From positions 2,337,501 to 2,401,500 of the forward strand of contig NZ_JACHNB010000001.1 of assembly GCF_014205225.1 (NCBI RefSeq): a DNA stretch of 64,000 bases, read 5' to 3'. The stretch is from Actinoplanes octamycinicus. GTDB lineage: Bacteria; Actinomycetota; Actinomycetes; Mycobacteriales; Micromonosporaceae. Positions 30,549-39,434 of this stretch are shown in pieces (position 1 is the first letter of the stretch; each line of letters begins with the position of its first letter). The position numbers and the translations under genes were made by a program. The notes under the pieces were generated by a model that ran no database searches, had not been told where the DNA came from, and saw nothing but the letters and a program-made list of their open reading frames with translations.

Positions 30549-32546
30549 ATGGTCGGCGACATGTTCGCTCCGCCCCGCTGGGCCGCTCTCCTGACCACAC
30601 CGCTGGTCACCCTCGGCGTGGCGATCGGTCTGTCCGATGCCGCCGCTGCCCATCCGTCCTCGATCACACCCGCGGCCACCCGGGCCGCTCTCGATCCGGC
30701 CCTGGTCACCGGGCGCGGCGCCACCGTCGCGTTCACCGAGCAGGAGGCCGAGCACGCCGTCACCACCGGCGCCGTGCTCCCGGCCAGCCGGACCGCGTAC
30801 ACGCTCGCCGCCGAAGCCTCCGGCCGCTCCGCGGTCACCCTGGACCCGGGCGAGTACGTCGAGTTCACCCTGCCCAAGGCCGCCAACGCGATCACCGTGC
30901 GGTACAGCATCCCGGACGCCCCGACCGGCGGCGGGATCACCGCGCCGCTCTCCGTCGGCACCCCGGGCGGCACCCGCACCATGACGCTGACCTCGCAGTA
31001 CTCCTGGCTCTACAACCAATACCCGTTCACCAACGACCCGCAGGCCGGGCTGCTGCACCCGGACTGGTGGATCACCGAGTGCGGCTGCGTGCCGGCCGCC
31101 ACCGAGCCGGCCCCGGAGATCAGCAAGCCGTTCCGGCCGATGCACTTCTACGACGAGCAGCGGCTCGCGCTGGGCCGCACCTACCGGGCCGGCGACAAGA
31201 TCCGGCTGACCGCGCGCCAGGTGCCGACCACCATCGACCTGCTCGACTCGGAGCTGGTCGGCGCGCCGAAGGTCGACCTGAAGGCGGTCAACGTGCTGCT
31301 CTTCGGCGCCGACCCGACCGGCCGGCGGGACTCGGCGACGGCCATCGAGAAGGCGATCGCCTTCGCCAAGAAGGTGCACCGCGCGGTCTACCTGCCGCCC
31401 GGCACTTTCCAGGTGAACCGGCACATCATCGTCGACGACGTGACCATCACCGGGGCCGGGAACTGGTACACCACGGTCAAGGGCCGGGAGGTCCCGCTCT
31501 CGTCGCCCGCGCCGGACGGCTCGGTGCACACCGGCGTCGGCTTCTACGGCAGGGACGCGGCGGACGGCGGCTCGCGCAACGTGCACCTGGCCGACTTCGC
31601 GATCGAGGGCGACGTGCGTGAGCGGATCGACACCGACCAGGTCAACGCGATCGGCGGCGCGATGAGCGACTCGACGATCGAGCGCCTCCACATCCAGCAC
31701 ACCAAGGTCGGCCTCTGGTTCGACGGTCCGATGGCGAACATCAGGATCACCGGCAACGTCATCGTCGACCAGATCGCCGACGGGCTGAACTTCCACACCG
31801 GGGTCACCGGGTCGCTGGTGCGGGACAACTTCGTCCGCAACACCGGCGACGACGGGCTGGCCATGTGGTCGGAGAAGGTGGCGAACAGCGGCAACACCTT
31901 CGACCGGAACACCGTGCAGACGCCGACCCTGGCCAACGGGATCGCGATCTACGGCGGCACCGACAACACGGTGTCCCGGAACCTGATCGCCGACCCGATC
32001 CGGGAGGGCAGCGGGATCCACGCCGGCTCGCGGTTCGGCGCCGAGGCGTTCACCGGGCACCTGTGGATCACCGACAACACCGTGGTGCGGGCCGGGACCT
32101 ACGAGCTGAACTGGAACATCGGGCTCGGGGCGATCTGGTTCGAGGCGCTCGACTCCAGCATCGACGCGGACATCCGGGTGACCGGCGACCACTACCTGGA
32201 CAACACCTACAACGCGATCATGCTGGTCTCCGAGTGGGGCGTGAAGGACCTGTACTCGATCACCGGGGTGCACTTCCGGGACATCCGGGTGGACGGGGCC
32301 GGGACCAGCGTGGTCAGCGCCCGGACGGCCGGCGGCGCCACCTTCGAGAACGTGGACGCGCGCAACGTCGGCGCGGTCGGGGTGAACAACTGCGGTTCGT
32401 TCCACTTCACGCCGAGCGGGTCCGAGTTCACCCTCAGTGACCTTGGGGGTAACGATGGGGAGTGGCTCGGGCCGTACCTGCCCAACGTGATCACGTGCAA
32501 CGACCGTCCCGCGGTGGTTCCGCCTCCGCCGCCTTCCCCCTGGTGA
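30549..32546 (+). CDS. Secreted parallel beta-helix enzyme, GH87-like (alpha-1,3-glucanase/mycodextranase type)
   Basis: A 665-residue exported protein. The signal peptide ends near residue 34 (DAAAAHPSS). Residues about 35-230 are a beta-sandwich region (VTLDPGEYVEFTLPKAANAITVRYSIP) resembling a CBM35-like module. From about 240 on is a right-handed beta-helix opening with NVLLFGADPTGRRDSATAIEKAI and continuing VYLPPGTFQVNRHIIVDDVTITGAG. NTGDDGLAMWSE near residue 435 holds an Asp pair like that of GH87 enzymes. The C-terminus is a short Pro-rich tail. Family assignment is from motif memory and would need profile search; alpha-1,3-glucan (fungal wall) or a related polymer is the likely substrate. 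Confidence 0.8.
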   Translation: MVGDMFAPPRWAALLTTPLVTLGVAIGLSDAAAAHPSSITPAATRAALDPALVTGRGATVAFTEQEAEHAVTTGAVLPASRTAYTLAAEASGRSAVTLDPGEYVEFTLPKAANAITVRYSIPDAPTGGGITAPLSVGTPGGTRTMTLTSQYSWLYNQYPFTNDPQAGLLHPDWWITECGCVPAATEPAPEISKPFRPMHFYDEQRLALGRTYRAGDKIRLTARQVPTTIDLLDSELVGAPKVDLKAVNVLLFGADPTGRRDSATAIEKAIAFAKKVHRAVYLPPGTFQVNRHIIVDDVTITGAGNWYTTVKGREVPLSSPAPDGSVHTGVGFYGRDAADGGSRNVHLADFAIEGDVRERIDTDQVNAIGGAMSDSTIERLHIQHTKVGLWFDGPMANIRITGNVIVDQIADGLNFHTGVTGSLVRDNFVRNTGDDGLAMWSEKVANSGNTFDRNTVQTPTLANGIAIYGGTDNTVSRNLIADPIREGSGIHAGSRFGAEAFTGHLWITDNTVVRAGTYELNWNIGLGAIWFEALDSSIDADIRVTGDHYLDNTYNAIMLVSEWGVKDLYSITGVHFRDIRVDGAGTSVVSARTAGGATFENVDARNVGAVGVNNCGSFHFTPSGSEFTLSDLGGNDGEWLGPYLPNVITCNDRPAVVPPPPPSPW

Positions 32547-32564
32547 CCTTTCTTTGATCCGCCT

Positions 32565-32596
32565 GCGGCCGTACCCGAGAATTCGGGTGCGGTCGT
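32565..32596 (+). terminator. Terminator hairpin after the GH87-like gene
   Basis: A 14-bp stem GCGGCCGTACCCGA / TCGGGTGCGGTCGT, with G-T pairs and a 4-nt loop GAAT, follows the stop by about 20 nt. It ends with TGTGCTTG and no real T run. Confidence 0.6.
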
Positions 32597-32654
32597 TGTG
32601 CTTGGTAGCCTTGTCGTCGCATTTGCCGCCGCTGGAGAGAAGTTGGGAACTACG

Positions 32655-33542
32655 TTGAGTCAAACCCTGCTGGTCACCGGTGGCGCCGGATTCGTCGGTA
32701 GTGCCCTGGTCAAGTCGCTGTTGACCGAGTTCCCCGGCGCCGCCGTGGTCTCGCTGGACAACTACTTCACCGGCAGCCCGGAGAACCACGTGCACGACCC
32801 CCGGGTGACGTACCTGGAGGGTTCCACCGCGGACCTCGCCAAGATCTGGGCGGACCGCGGGCTCCCCGCGCCGGAGCTGGTCTTCCACCTCGGTGAGTAC
32901 AGCCGGATCGTGCAGTCGTTCGAGGACCACGACCTGACCTGGGACTTCAACCTGCTGGGCACCAAAGAGGTGGTGAAGTTCGCGGCCGGCAAGGGCGCCA
33001 AGCTGATCTACGCCGGCTCCAGCTCGAAGTTCGGCAACGACGGCGACGACGAGAACCTGAACCCGTACGCCTGGACCAAGGCGAAGAACATCGAGTACAT
33101 CAAGAACTACTCGAACTGGTACGGGCTGGACTACGCGATCACGTACTTCTACAACGTCTACGGGCCGGGCCAGATCGGCAACGGCAAGTACGCCACCGTG
33201 ATCGGCATCTTCGAGCGGCAGTACCTGGCGGGCGAGCCGCTGACCGTGGTGTCGCCCGGCACGCAGACCCGCGACTTCACCCACATCGACGACATCGTGC
33301 GCGGCATCGTGCTGGTCGCCCGGGGCGGGGCCGGCGACGGCTACCTGCTCGGCACCGGCCGTGAGTGGCAGCTGGCCGACGTGGCGAAGATGTTCGGCGC
33401 CGAGATCAGGATGATCCCGGCGCTGCCCGGTGAGCGGGTGCGCGGTCAGGCCGACCTGACCAAGGCGGGCAGCCTGGGCTGGCACCCGCAGACCCAGCTC
33501 GACGACTACATCGCGAAGTTCGTGGCGGCCCACCCGCGCTGA
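32655..33542 (+). CDS. NAD-dependent sugar epimerase/dehydratase
   Basis: A 295-residue short-chain extended reductase. The NAD site is LLVTGGAGFVGSALVKSLL at the N-terminus; VFHLGEYSRIVQSFED, YAGSSSKFGN, and YAWTKAKNIEYIKNY supply the active-site Tyr-x3-Lys (YAWTK). NVYGPGQIG and RDFTHIDDIVRGI are typical of UDP-sugar 4-epimerases and dehydratases. TTG 32655 gives MSQTLLVTGG, the usual spacing before the glycine-rich loop; TTG 32643 and GTG 32598 in the same frame are alternatives, none with ideal ribosome site spacing. The product is probably an activated sugar for surface glycans; substrate unknown. Confidence 0.88.
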   Translation: MSQTLLVTGGAGFVGSALVKSLLTEFPGAAVVSLDNYFTGSPENHVHDPRVTYLEGSTADLAKIWADRGLPAPELVFHLGEYSRIVQSFEDHDLTWDFNLLGTKEVVKFAAGKGAKLIYAGSSSKFGNDGDDENLNPYAWTKAKNIEYIKNYSNWYGLDYAITYFYNVYGPGQIGNGKYATVIGIFERQYLAGEPLTVVSPGTQTRDFTHIDDIVRGIVLVARGGAGDGYLLGTGREWQLADVAKMFGAEIRMIPALPGERVRGQADLTKAGSLGWHPQTQLDDYIAKFVAAHPR

Positions 33543-33559
33543 TCGCGGCTCGTCGGTGA

Positions 33560-33677
33560 CCACCCACGGACAATGAAGGGGTCGGCGATCGCCCTGGACG
33601 CGCCAGCGGCCAGATCGCCGACCCCGGCCCGCGCGGGAGCATGCGATCTGCACCCGCGCGGACCTGCGTATATGAAG
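33560..33677 (-). ncRNA. Structured repeat element, copy A (two hairpins, candidate RNA)
   Basis: On the minus strand the element begins CTTCATATACGCAGG, 5 nt after the stop of the MFS transporter, and ends GGGTGG. Hairpin 1 is CCGCGCGGG / CCCGCGCGG (33653-33661 with 33629-33637) with a loop containing GATCGCATGCT. Hairpin 2 is GGGGTCGGCGATC / GATCGCCGACCCC (33613-33625 with 33578-33590) with loop starting TGGCCGCTGG. A second copy at 53583-53699 keeps hairpin 2 through three paired base changes. I do not recognise a named RNA family. It may be a 3'-UTR structure, a small RNA or a mobile extragenic repeat. Confidence 0.7.
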
Positions 33678-33682
33678 ATTTT

Positions 33683-35179
33683 CTAGCCGGTCGCTCGCGG
33701 CCGTGAGGTGACCGCCGAGAGCGGCGTCGCGACGTCTTCGAGAGACTTCCCCTCCGCGTCGACGCCCAGGAAGATCTCGACGATGCCGCCGATGGCCATC
33801 ACCGCCGCGCCGATCAGATAGCCGATGAACAGCTTGCCCGGGTCCTCGCCCTCGCCGATCAAGGCTCCGTAGAACACCGGCCCGATCGCGCCGAAGCACT
33901 GGGCGATCGCGAAGAACACCGCGATGGCCTGCGCCCGGATCTCCAGCGGGAAGATCTCGCTCACCGTCAGGTACGCCGAGCTGGCGCCGGCCGACGCGAA
34001 GAAGAAGATGATGCACCAGGCGATGGTCTGGGTGATCGCGTTGAGCATCCCGGCGTTGAACATGAACGCGCTGATCGCCAGCAGCACACCGGAGAGCAGA
34101 TAGGTCCCGGCGATCATCTTGCGCCGGCCGATCACGTCGAACAGGTGCCCGATGGTCAGCGGGCCGATCAGGTTGCCGGCCGCGAAAGCGATCAGGTAGA
34201 GCGGCGCGTTCTTCTCGTCCACCCCGTAGAAGTTGGTCAGCACCAGCGTGTAGGTGAAGAAGATCGCGTTGTAGAGGAACGACTGCGTGATCATCAGGGT
34301 GGCGCCGAGGATCGACCGTTGGGGCAGCTGTTTGAACAGCACCCGCAGCAGCGACAGGTAACCGTGGTCCTGGGTCGGCCGGATGTCGATCGCCTTGGAC
34401 TCGTCGACCGGCGCGAGGGTCTGCCCGGACGACTCCACGGCCTGCTCGATCTGCCGGATGTTGTCCTCCGCCTCGGCCTCCCGGCCGTGCATGATCAGCC
34501 ACCGCGGGCTCTCCGGCAGGTGCTTGCGCAGACCCCAGATGCAGGCGCCGATGATCGGCCCGATCAGGAAGCCGAGCCGCCAGCCCCAGTTCAGGTCCAT
34601 CTGGTTGAGCAGCACGAACGTGCCCAGGGTGCCGAGGATCGCGCCACCCCAGTAGGTGCCGTTGACGCCGATGTCCACCCGGCCGCGATACTTCGCCGGC
34701 ATCATCTCGTCGATCGCCGAGTTGATCGCGGCGTATTCGCCGCCGATGCCGGCGCCGGCGATGAATCTGGTGAGATACAGGAAGATGATCGCGACCACAC
34801 CGTTGCCCCAGGTCAACGCGGTCAGAGCGTTGCCGACCAGGTAGACGCCGAGGGTCACGATGAAGAGGTTCTTGCGGCCGAGTTTGTCCGAGAGCCGGCC
34901 GAAGAACAGCGCGCCGAACACCTCGCCGAGCAGGTAGACGGTCGCGATCGCACCGACCTGGGTGCTGCTCAGCGCGAGGGTTTCCTTTTCGGTCAGCACC
35001 GGACCGATCGCGCTGGCGATGGTGATCTCCAGGCCGTCGAGCACCCACGCGGTGCCGAGCGCCAGGATCATTCGGGTGTGGAACGGGGACCAGCTCAGCC
35101 GGTCGATACGTGCGGGGATCAGGCTCCGGATCGTTCCTGCGTCGCCGGCCGGGGCGGGAGATCCCAGACTCTGCGCCAT
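33683..35179 (-). CDS. MFS transporter, sugar/organic-acid porter type
   Basis: A 498-residue twelve-segment transporter. Motifs: GRLSDKLGRKNLFI between segments 2 and 3, FIAGAGIGGEYAAINSAIDEMMPAKYRGR, LPESPRWLI after segment 6, and DVIGRRKMIAG between 8 and 9, which are features of the sugar porter/metabolite:H+ symporter group. ATG 35179 has GGAGG 8 nt upstream; an earlier ATG at 35212 lacks this. Divergent from a Gfo/Idh/MocA oxidoreductase at 35247, so the two may share a polyol or inositol-like substrate. Repeat element copy A follows its stop directly. Confidence 0.9.
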   Translation of the reverse strand: MAQSLGSPAPAGDAGTIRSLIPARIDRLSWSPFHTRMILALGTAWVLDGLEITIASAIGPVLTEKETLALSSTQVGAIATVYLLGEVFGALFFGRLSDKLGRKNLFIVTLGVYLVGNALTALTWGNGVVAIIFLYLTRFIAGAGIGGEYAAINSAIDEMMPAKYRGRVDIGVNGTYWGGAILGTLGTFVLLNQMDLNWGWRLGFLIGPIIGACIWGLRKHLPESPRWLIMHGREAEAEDNIRQIEQAVESSGQTLAPVDESKAIDIRPTQDHGYLSLLRVLFKQLPQRSILGATLMITQSFLYNAIFFTYTLVLTNFYGVDEKNAPLYLIAFAAGNLIGPLTIGHLFDVIGRRKMIAGTYLLSGVLLAISAFMFNAGMLNAITQTIAWCIIFFFASAGASSAYLTVSEIFPLEIRAQAIAVFFAIAQCFGAIGPVFYGALIGEGEDPGKLFIGYLIGAAVMAIGGIVEIFLGVDAEGKSLEDVATPLSAVTSRPRATG

Positions 35180-35246
35180 GGGGTGGACCTCCAGTGTCGT
35201 GATGTAGCTCACGCATTACCCACCGTGCCGCCTACCATGCACAGAC

Positions 35247-36317
35247 ATGGATTCGATCGGGGTGGGCGTCGTCGGTCTGGGTTGGATGGGACGGGTGCAC
35301 ACCCAGGCGTATTCCCGTTTGCCGCAGCACTACCCGGGGTTGCCGGCGCCGCGTCTGGTGGCCGGCGCCGACGAGGTGCCGGGCCAGGCGGCCGGCTTCG
35401 GGTTCGAGTCGGTCACCACCGACTGGCGCGAGCTGCTCGACGACCCGCGGATCGACGCGGTCAGCATCACCGCGCCGAACTTCCTGCACCGCGAGATGGG
35501 CGCGGCGTTCGCCGCGACCGGGCGGCACATCTGGATCGAGAAGCCGGTCGGGCTGAGCGCCGCCGACGCGCGGGCCATCGTCGGAACCGGTCAGGTCAGC
35601 GTCGGCTTCAACTACCGGCACGCGCCGGCCGTGCAGCGGGCCCGGGCGATCCTGCGGGCCGGCGGGATCGGCCCGGTCACGCACGCCCGGTTCCGCTTCT
35701 TCAGCGACGACGCGGCGGCCCCGGACGCCGCGCTGACCTGGCGCTTCGAGCGGGAACGCGGCGGCAACGGGGTGCTCGGCGACCTCGGCGGGCACGCCGT
35801 CGACCTGGTGCGGCACCTGCTCGGCGAGATCGACACGGTGGTTGCGGCGGACCGCGCGATCTTCATCGCGGAACGGCCGGCGCCGAGCGGCGCCACCACC
35901 GGGCACCAGCGCGGCACCGGGCCGCTGCGACCGGTGCAGAACGACGACTGGTTCGCCGCGCTGCTGCGGACCGCCGGCGGCGCCCGGGTGGTGGTCGAGG
36001 CGAGCCGGGTCGCGGCCGGGGAGCAGAACCACTACGGCTTCACCATCCATGGCACGCGGGGCCTGCTGAGCTGGGACTCCCGGCGGATGGGGGAGCTGGT
36101 GACGGATCGGCGGACGATCTTCGCGGGTCCCGGGGACGGGGAGTACGCGGCGTTCCAGCCGGGGCCGGGGATCGCGATGAGCTACGACGACCTGAAGGTG
36201 ATCGAGGCGGGGTTGTTCCTGCGCTCGATCGTCGAGGGCGTCCCACACGGCGCCACCATGCCCGACGCGATCCGCGCCGCCGAGGTCCTGGAGCAGATCG
36301 AGGCGTTCGGCGGCTGA
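35247..36317 (+). CDS. Gfo/Idh/MocA-family oxidoreductase
   Basis: A 356-residue NAD(P)-dependent sugar or polyol dehydrogenase. The N-terminal Rossmann fold opens with GVGVVGLGWMGRVHTQAY; the family motif EKPVG occurs in IWIEKPVGLSAADA, followed by VGFNYRHAPA. In the C-terminal domain GDLGGHAVDLVRHLLGE has the catalytic-site Asp-x3-Asp/His pattern of inositol dehydrogenase-like enzymes. The substrate cannot be told. Divergent from the MFS transporter with 67 bp between starts, suggesting joint control. Confidence 0.9.
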   Translation: MDSIGVGVVGLGWMGRVHTQAYSRLPQHYPGLPAPRLVAGADEVPGQAAGFGFESVTTDWRELLDDPRIDAVSITAPNFLHREMGAAFAATGRHIWIEKPVGLSAADARAIVGTGQVSVGFNYRHAPAVQRARAILRAGGIGPVTHARFRFFSDDAAAPDAALTWRFERERGGNGVLGDLGGHAVDLVRHLLGEIDTVVAADRAIFIAERPAPSGATTGHQRGTGPLRPVQNDDWFAALLRTAGGARVVVEASRVAAGEQNHYGFTIHGTRGLLSWDSRRMGELVTDRRTIFAGPGDGEYAAFQPGPGIAMSYDDLKVIEAGLFLRSIVEGVPHGATMPDAIRAAEVLEQIEAFGG

Positions 36318-36417
36318 GCCGGCGCGGGCAGCCCGGCCGGCCGCGGTGCCGGCCAAGGTCACCGGCGACGACGGTTACACCGAAAGGGTCGTCTCGTCAC
36401 CTTCACGAAGTAGCGGC

Positions 36418-36463
36418 AAAACCGGACAGGGCGCGGCCGATCAGTCGCACTCTGTCCGGTTTT
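36418..36463. terminator. Bidirectional terminator
   Basis: AAAACCGGACAG (36418-36429) pairs perfectly with CTGTCCGGTTTT (36452-36463) across a 22-nt loop. The A/T ends give a T run in both directions, serving the convergent oxidoreductase and lyase genes. Confidence 0.85.
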
Positions 36464-36468
36464 GATCC

Positions 36469-38091
36469 CTAGGCCGGGTCGAGGGCCAGCGCGTCGAAGA
36501 TGAAGTTCGGGCTGAGGAACGTGGCGCCGCTGCTGCCCGAGATCGTGGAGATCGACAGGGTGTTGCCGCCGGTCCTCAGGGCGCTCGCCGGGATGGTGAA
36601 CGTGTACGTGGTGTTGACGCCGCGCCAGGTGCCCCGGGTGACGTTGCGGCTGTCCAGGTTGGCCGGTGCCGGGGACGCGGCGGACGGCGACGAGTAACCG
36701 CCGATGCTGACCGCGGGACGGCCGCCGGCGAAGCTGGACGTGGTGCCGATCCGCAGCCTGACGCCGCCGGCCGGGACCGAGGCCAGGGTGAAGCCCAGCG
36801 CCACCGGCGAGTTGACCGACTTGAACTCGGCCATCGGGAAGCTCGCCGCGCCACCGGAGACGGTGTACGGGCCGCCGGTCCAGGACGACATCCGGCTGTC
36901 CGACGGGTGCATCGTCTCGATCTTGTCGGCGTTCCGGAAGCCGGCCGGGGTGCCGTCGAACGTGCCGAGCTGGAAGAGCGTGCCGGCGGCCGGGACGCTG
37001 CCGGTCATCGCCAGGCCGGTGGTCGCGCCGGCCGTCACGGTGATCGTCTTGGTGCTGCCGACGGCCAGCTCACCGGCGTAGAGCGTGGCGGTGTAGGTGC
37101 CCGGCTTGACATGCCCGATGACGAACCGGCCGGACTTGACCTGACCCCAGTACTGGCCGGTCGGGCCGGCCAGCGCGACCGTCGCCCGCAGGCCGTTCCA
37201 GCGGCCGCCCGCGGTGCCGCTCACGCCGCCGCGCTGGGCGTTGGAGAGCATCCCGGGGAGGTAGGCGCTGAGGAAGTCCATGCTGTGCACGGTGGGCGCC
37301 GCGCCGTCGGTGACCGCCAGCGCGTACGGGCCGTGCAGACCCAGCCGCAGCGGCTCGGTCTGCTGGTGCCCGCTGAACATGTAGTGGGTGATGTTGACCG
37401 CGGTCCCGGTGTCGTTCACCTCGATGTCCCGGAAGAACGGGCCACCCGAGGTCATGTCGTTGGTGCCGGGGATGAGGAAGGCGCCGTGCCCGTTCCCGCC
37501 GGCGCCGAACGGGGTCTGCGCGATCAGCCGCTGCGAGCTGTAGAACTTCGACGCGGTCTGCCCGTTGGCGAAGGCGAACACGTCGGAGCCCTCGACCGTC
37601 GCCGTGGTGCCGGCCGTCCGCGCCGCCACCGGGGACGTGGTCAGCAGCGAGCTCTTCAGCCGGGTGATGAACCGGGCCTCACCCGGGTTCAGCGCCTTGG
37701 TGATGTTCGTGGCCAGGTAGACCACGTTGTCGCCCTTGCGGGCGAAGTAGTACTGGGTCACCCCGATTGCCGGGTTCGTGGCGCTGACCAGGATCGAGCT
37801 GCCGCCGTTGAAGGTCTGGCCGGTGACCGTGGCGGACGACCAGCCCGACTCGAACTGCCCGGCCGCCTGACCGGAAGCGGCCAGCTCGGTGCCGTTGTGC
37901 TTCAGCGACGTCATGGTGCCGTTGGTGGTGTTGAACGCCAGCGTCAGGCCGGTGCCGGTGTCGAAGGTGATGCTCGCCGCGGCGTTCGCCCAGGGCTGGC
38001 CGCCGAGCAGACCGGCGCCGGCCAGCACCGCGACCGTGGCGATGCCGGCGGCGAGGAGCTTGCGGCGCTGTCGGATGGGGGTGGGGGTCAT
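36469..38091 (-). CDS. Secreted PL4-type rhamnogalacturonan lyase
   Basis: A 540-residue exported enzyme that would cleave the rhamnogalacturonan I backbone of pectin by beta-elimination. Signal peptide MTPTPIRQRRKLLAAGIATVAVLAGAG, cleavage near ANAA. The catalytic domain (about 35-280) starts ITFDTGTGLTLAFNTTNGTMTSLKHNG and includes ASKFYSSQRL and ITHYMFSGHQQTEPLRLGLHGPYAL, positions of the PL4 Lys and His. A fibronectin-like domain (GLRATVALAGPTGQYWGQV ... TYTATLYAGELAV) and a jelly-roll sugar-binding domain (FQLGTFDGTPAGFRNAD ... FLSPNFIFDALALDPA) follow, the normal three-domain order. ATG 38091 is chosen because the signal peptide begins there. Confidence 0.9.
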   Translation of the reverse strand: MTPTPIRQRRKLLAAGIATVAVLAGAGLLGGQPWANAAASITFDTGTGLTLAFNTTNGTMTSLKHNGTELAASGQAAGQFESGWSSATVTGQTFNGGSSILVSATNPAIGVTQYYFARKGDNVVYLATNITKALNPGEARFITRLKSSLLTTSPVAARTAGTTATVEGSDVFAFANGQTASKFYSSQRLIAQTPFGAGGNGHGAFLIPGTNDMTSGGPFFRDIEVNDTGTAVNITHYMFSGHQQTEPLRLGLHGPYALAVTDGAAPTVHSMDFLSAYLPGMLSNAQRGGVSGTAGGRWNGLRATVALAGPTGQYWGQVKSGRFVIGHVKPGTYTATLYAGELAVGSTKTITVTAGATTGLAMTGSVPAAGTLFQLGTFDGTPAGFRNADKIETMHPSDSRMSSWTGGPYTVSGGAASFPMAEFKSVNSPVALGFTLASVPAGGVRLRIGTTSSFAGGRPAVSIGGYSSPSAASPAPANLDSRNVTRGTWRGVNTTYTFTIPASALRTGGNTLSISTISGSSGATFLSPNFIFDALALDPA

Positions 38092-38292
38092 GCGAGGTGG
38101 TGTCCGCCAGGGCCGGAAAGGTTGCTCCCGGCCGCGACTGATTTCGGTCAGGCAGGGTGAGCACCGGCCGGGCCCGGGTGGTGCCGGGTTCCGCGGAGGC
38201 GCAGGTGCGAGCGGTTCCCGGTCGACCGGACCGGATCTGCTGGTGACGAACGGCATCGTGGCTTGCAGGTGCGAAGGAATAGGGTGGACGGC

Positions 38293-38700
38293 ATGACGGT
38301 GTTCCCGATCGGCGAGGCGGCCGAGTTGCTCGGGGTCAGCCCGGACACGGTGCGCCGCTGGGTCGACGCCGGGCGGCTCGCCGCGACCCGGGACGAGCAC
38401 GGGCGCCGGGTGATCGACGGGGTGGACCTGGCGGCATTCGTCCGGGCCCAGGCCGCCGAGCCGGACGAGCGCGCCGACACCTCGTCGGCCCGCAACCGGC
38501 TGCGCGGGATCGTCACCGCGGTGGTCAAGGACACCGTGATGGCTCAGGTGGACATCCAGGCCGGACCGTTCCGGGTGGTGTCGCTGATGAGCCGGGAGGC
38601 CGTCGACGAGCTGGATCTGCGGGTCGGCTCGGTCGCGGTGGCCGTCATCAAGTCCACCACCGTCGTGGTGGAGCGGGCCAGTCGGGGGAGGACCGGGTGA
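38293..38700 (+). CDS. HTH-TOBE molybdate-binding regulator
   Basis: A 135-residue fusion of a MerR/excisionase-like helix-turn-helix (FPIGEAAELLGVSPDTVRRWVDAGRLAATRDEHGRR) with a C-terminal TOBE/Mop domain (SARNRLRGIVTAVVKDTVMAQVDIQAGPFRVVSLMSREAVDELDLRVGSVAVAVIKSTTVVVE). TOBE domains bind molybdate or tungstate. First gene of an operon with modA, modB and modC, overlapping modA by GTGA. It most likely controls molybdate uptake in place of a ModE protein, or acts as a molybdate-storage sensor. Confidence 0.9.
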   Translation: MTVFPIGEAAELLGVSPDTVRRWVDAGRLAATRDEHGRRVIDGVDLAAFVRAQAAEPDERADTSSARNRLRGIVTAVVKDTVMAQVDIQAGPFRVVSLMSREAVDELDLRVGSVAVAVIKSTTVVVERASRGRTG

Positions 38701-39434
38701 GACGAGCGGGGATCGCGGCGCTGGCGCTGGCGTTCGGGCTGGCCGGCTGTGGTGCGCCGGCCGCGGGGGAGAGCAGCACGATCACGGTCTTCGCGGCGGC
38801 CTCGCTCACCGAGTCGTTTACCTCGCTCGGCAAGCAGTTCGAGGACGCGCACCGGGGCACCACGGTGAAGTTCAACTTCGCCGGCAGCTCGGCCCTGGCC
38901 ACCCAGATCAACCAGGGCGCCCCGGCCGACGTGTTCGCCTCCGCCGCGCCGACGAACATGGCCGCCGTCACCAGCGCGGTGTCACCGGTGACCTTCGTGA
39001 AGAATCAGCTGGTGATCGCCACCGCCAAGGGCAACCCGAAGCAGATCACCGGCCTGGCCGACCTCACCCGGCCGGGCCTCAAGGTCGCGCTCTGCGCCCC
39101 GGAGGTGCCGTGCGGCGCGGCCGCCGGGACCGCCGTCGAGGCCGCCGGTGTCGAGCTCACCCCGGTCACCCTGGAGCAGGACGTGAAGGCGGCGCTCGCC
39201 AAGGTCAAGCTCGGCGAGGTGGACGCGGCCCTGGTCTACCGCACCGACGCCGCGGCCGCCGCGGCCGCTCTGGACGCCGTCGAGTTCCCGGAGTCGGCCA
39301 CGGCGATCAACGAGTACCCGATCGCCGTGCTCAAGGGCGCCGCCAACCCGGCCGGCGCGCAGGAGTTCGTCGACTACGTGCGCTCGGCCGACGGCCTCCG
39401 GGTGCTGACCGCGGCGGGGTTCCAGGCGCCGTGA
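38697..39434 (+). CDS. modA: Molybdate ABC transporter substrate-binding lipoprotein
   Basis: A 245-residue lipoprotein that binds molybdate outside the membrane. Signal MRRAGIAALALAFGLAGC with lipobox GLAGC. ModA pattern: ITVFAAASLTESFTSLGKQFE, FNFAGSSALATQINQGAPADVFASA, FVKNQLVIATAKGNP, CAPEVPCGAAA, VDAALVYRTDA, INEYPIAVLKGAANP. GTG start overlaps the regulator stop; its own stop overlaps the modB GTG. Confidence 0.95.
   Translation: MRRAGIAALALAFGLAGCGAPAAGESSTITVFAAASLTESFTSLGKQFEDAHRGTTVKFNFAGSSALATQINQGAPADVFASAAPTNMAAVTSAVSPVTFVKNQLVIATAKGNPKQITGLADLTRPGLKVALCAPEVPCGAAAGTAVEAAGVELTPVTLEQDVKAALAKVKLGEVDAALVYRTDAAAAAAALDAVEFPESATAINEYPIAVLKGAANPAGAQEFVDYVRSADGLRVLTAAGFQAP

Noticed and set aside
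30480..35216. A 1578-codon open frame on the minus strand
   Set aside because: It is antisense to the beta-helix and epimerase genes and out of phase with the MFS gene; low-complexity Arg/Val/Gly composition typical of shadows in high-GC DNA.
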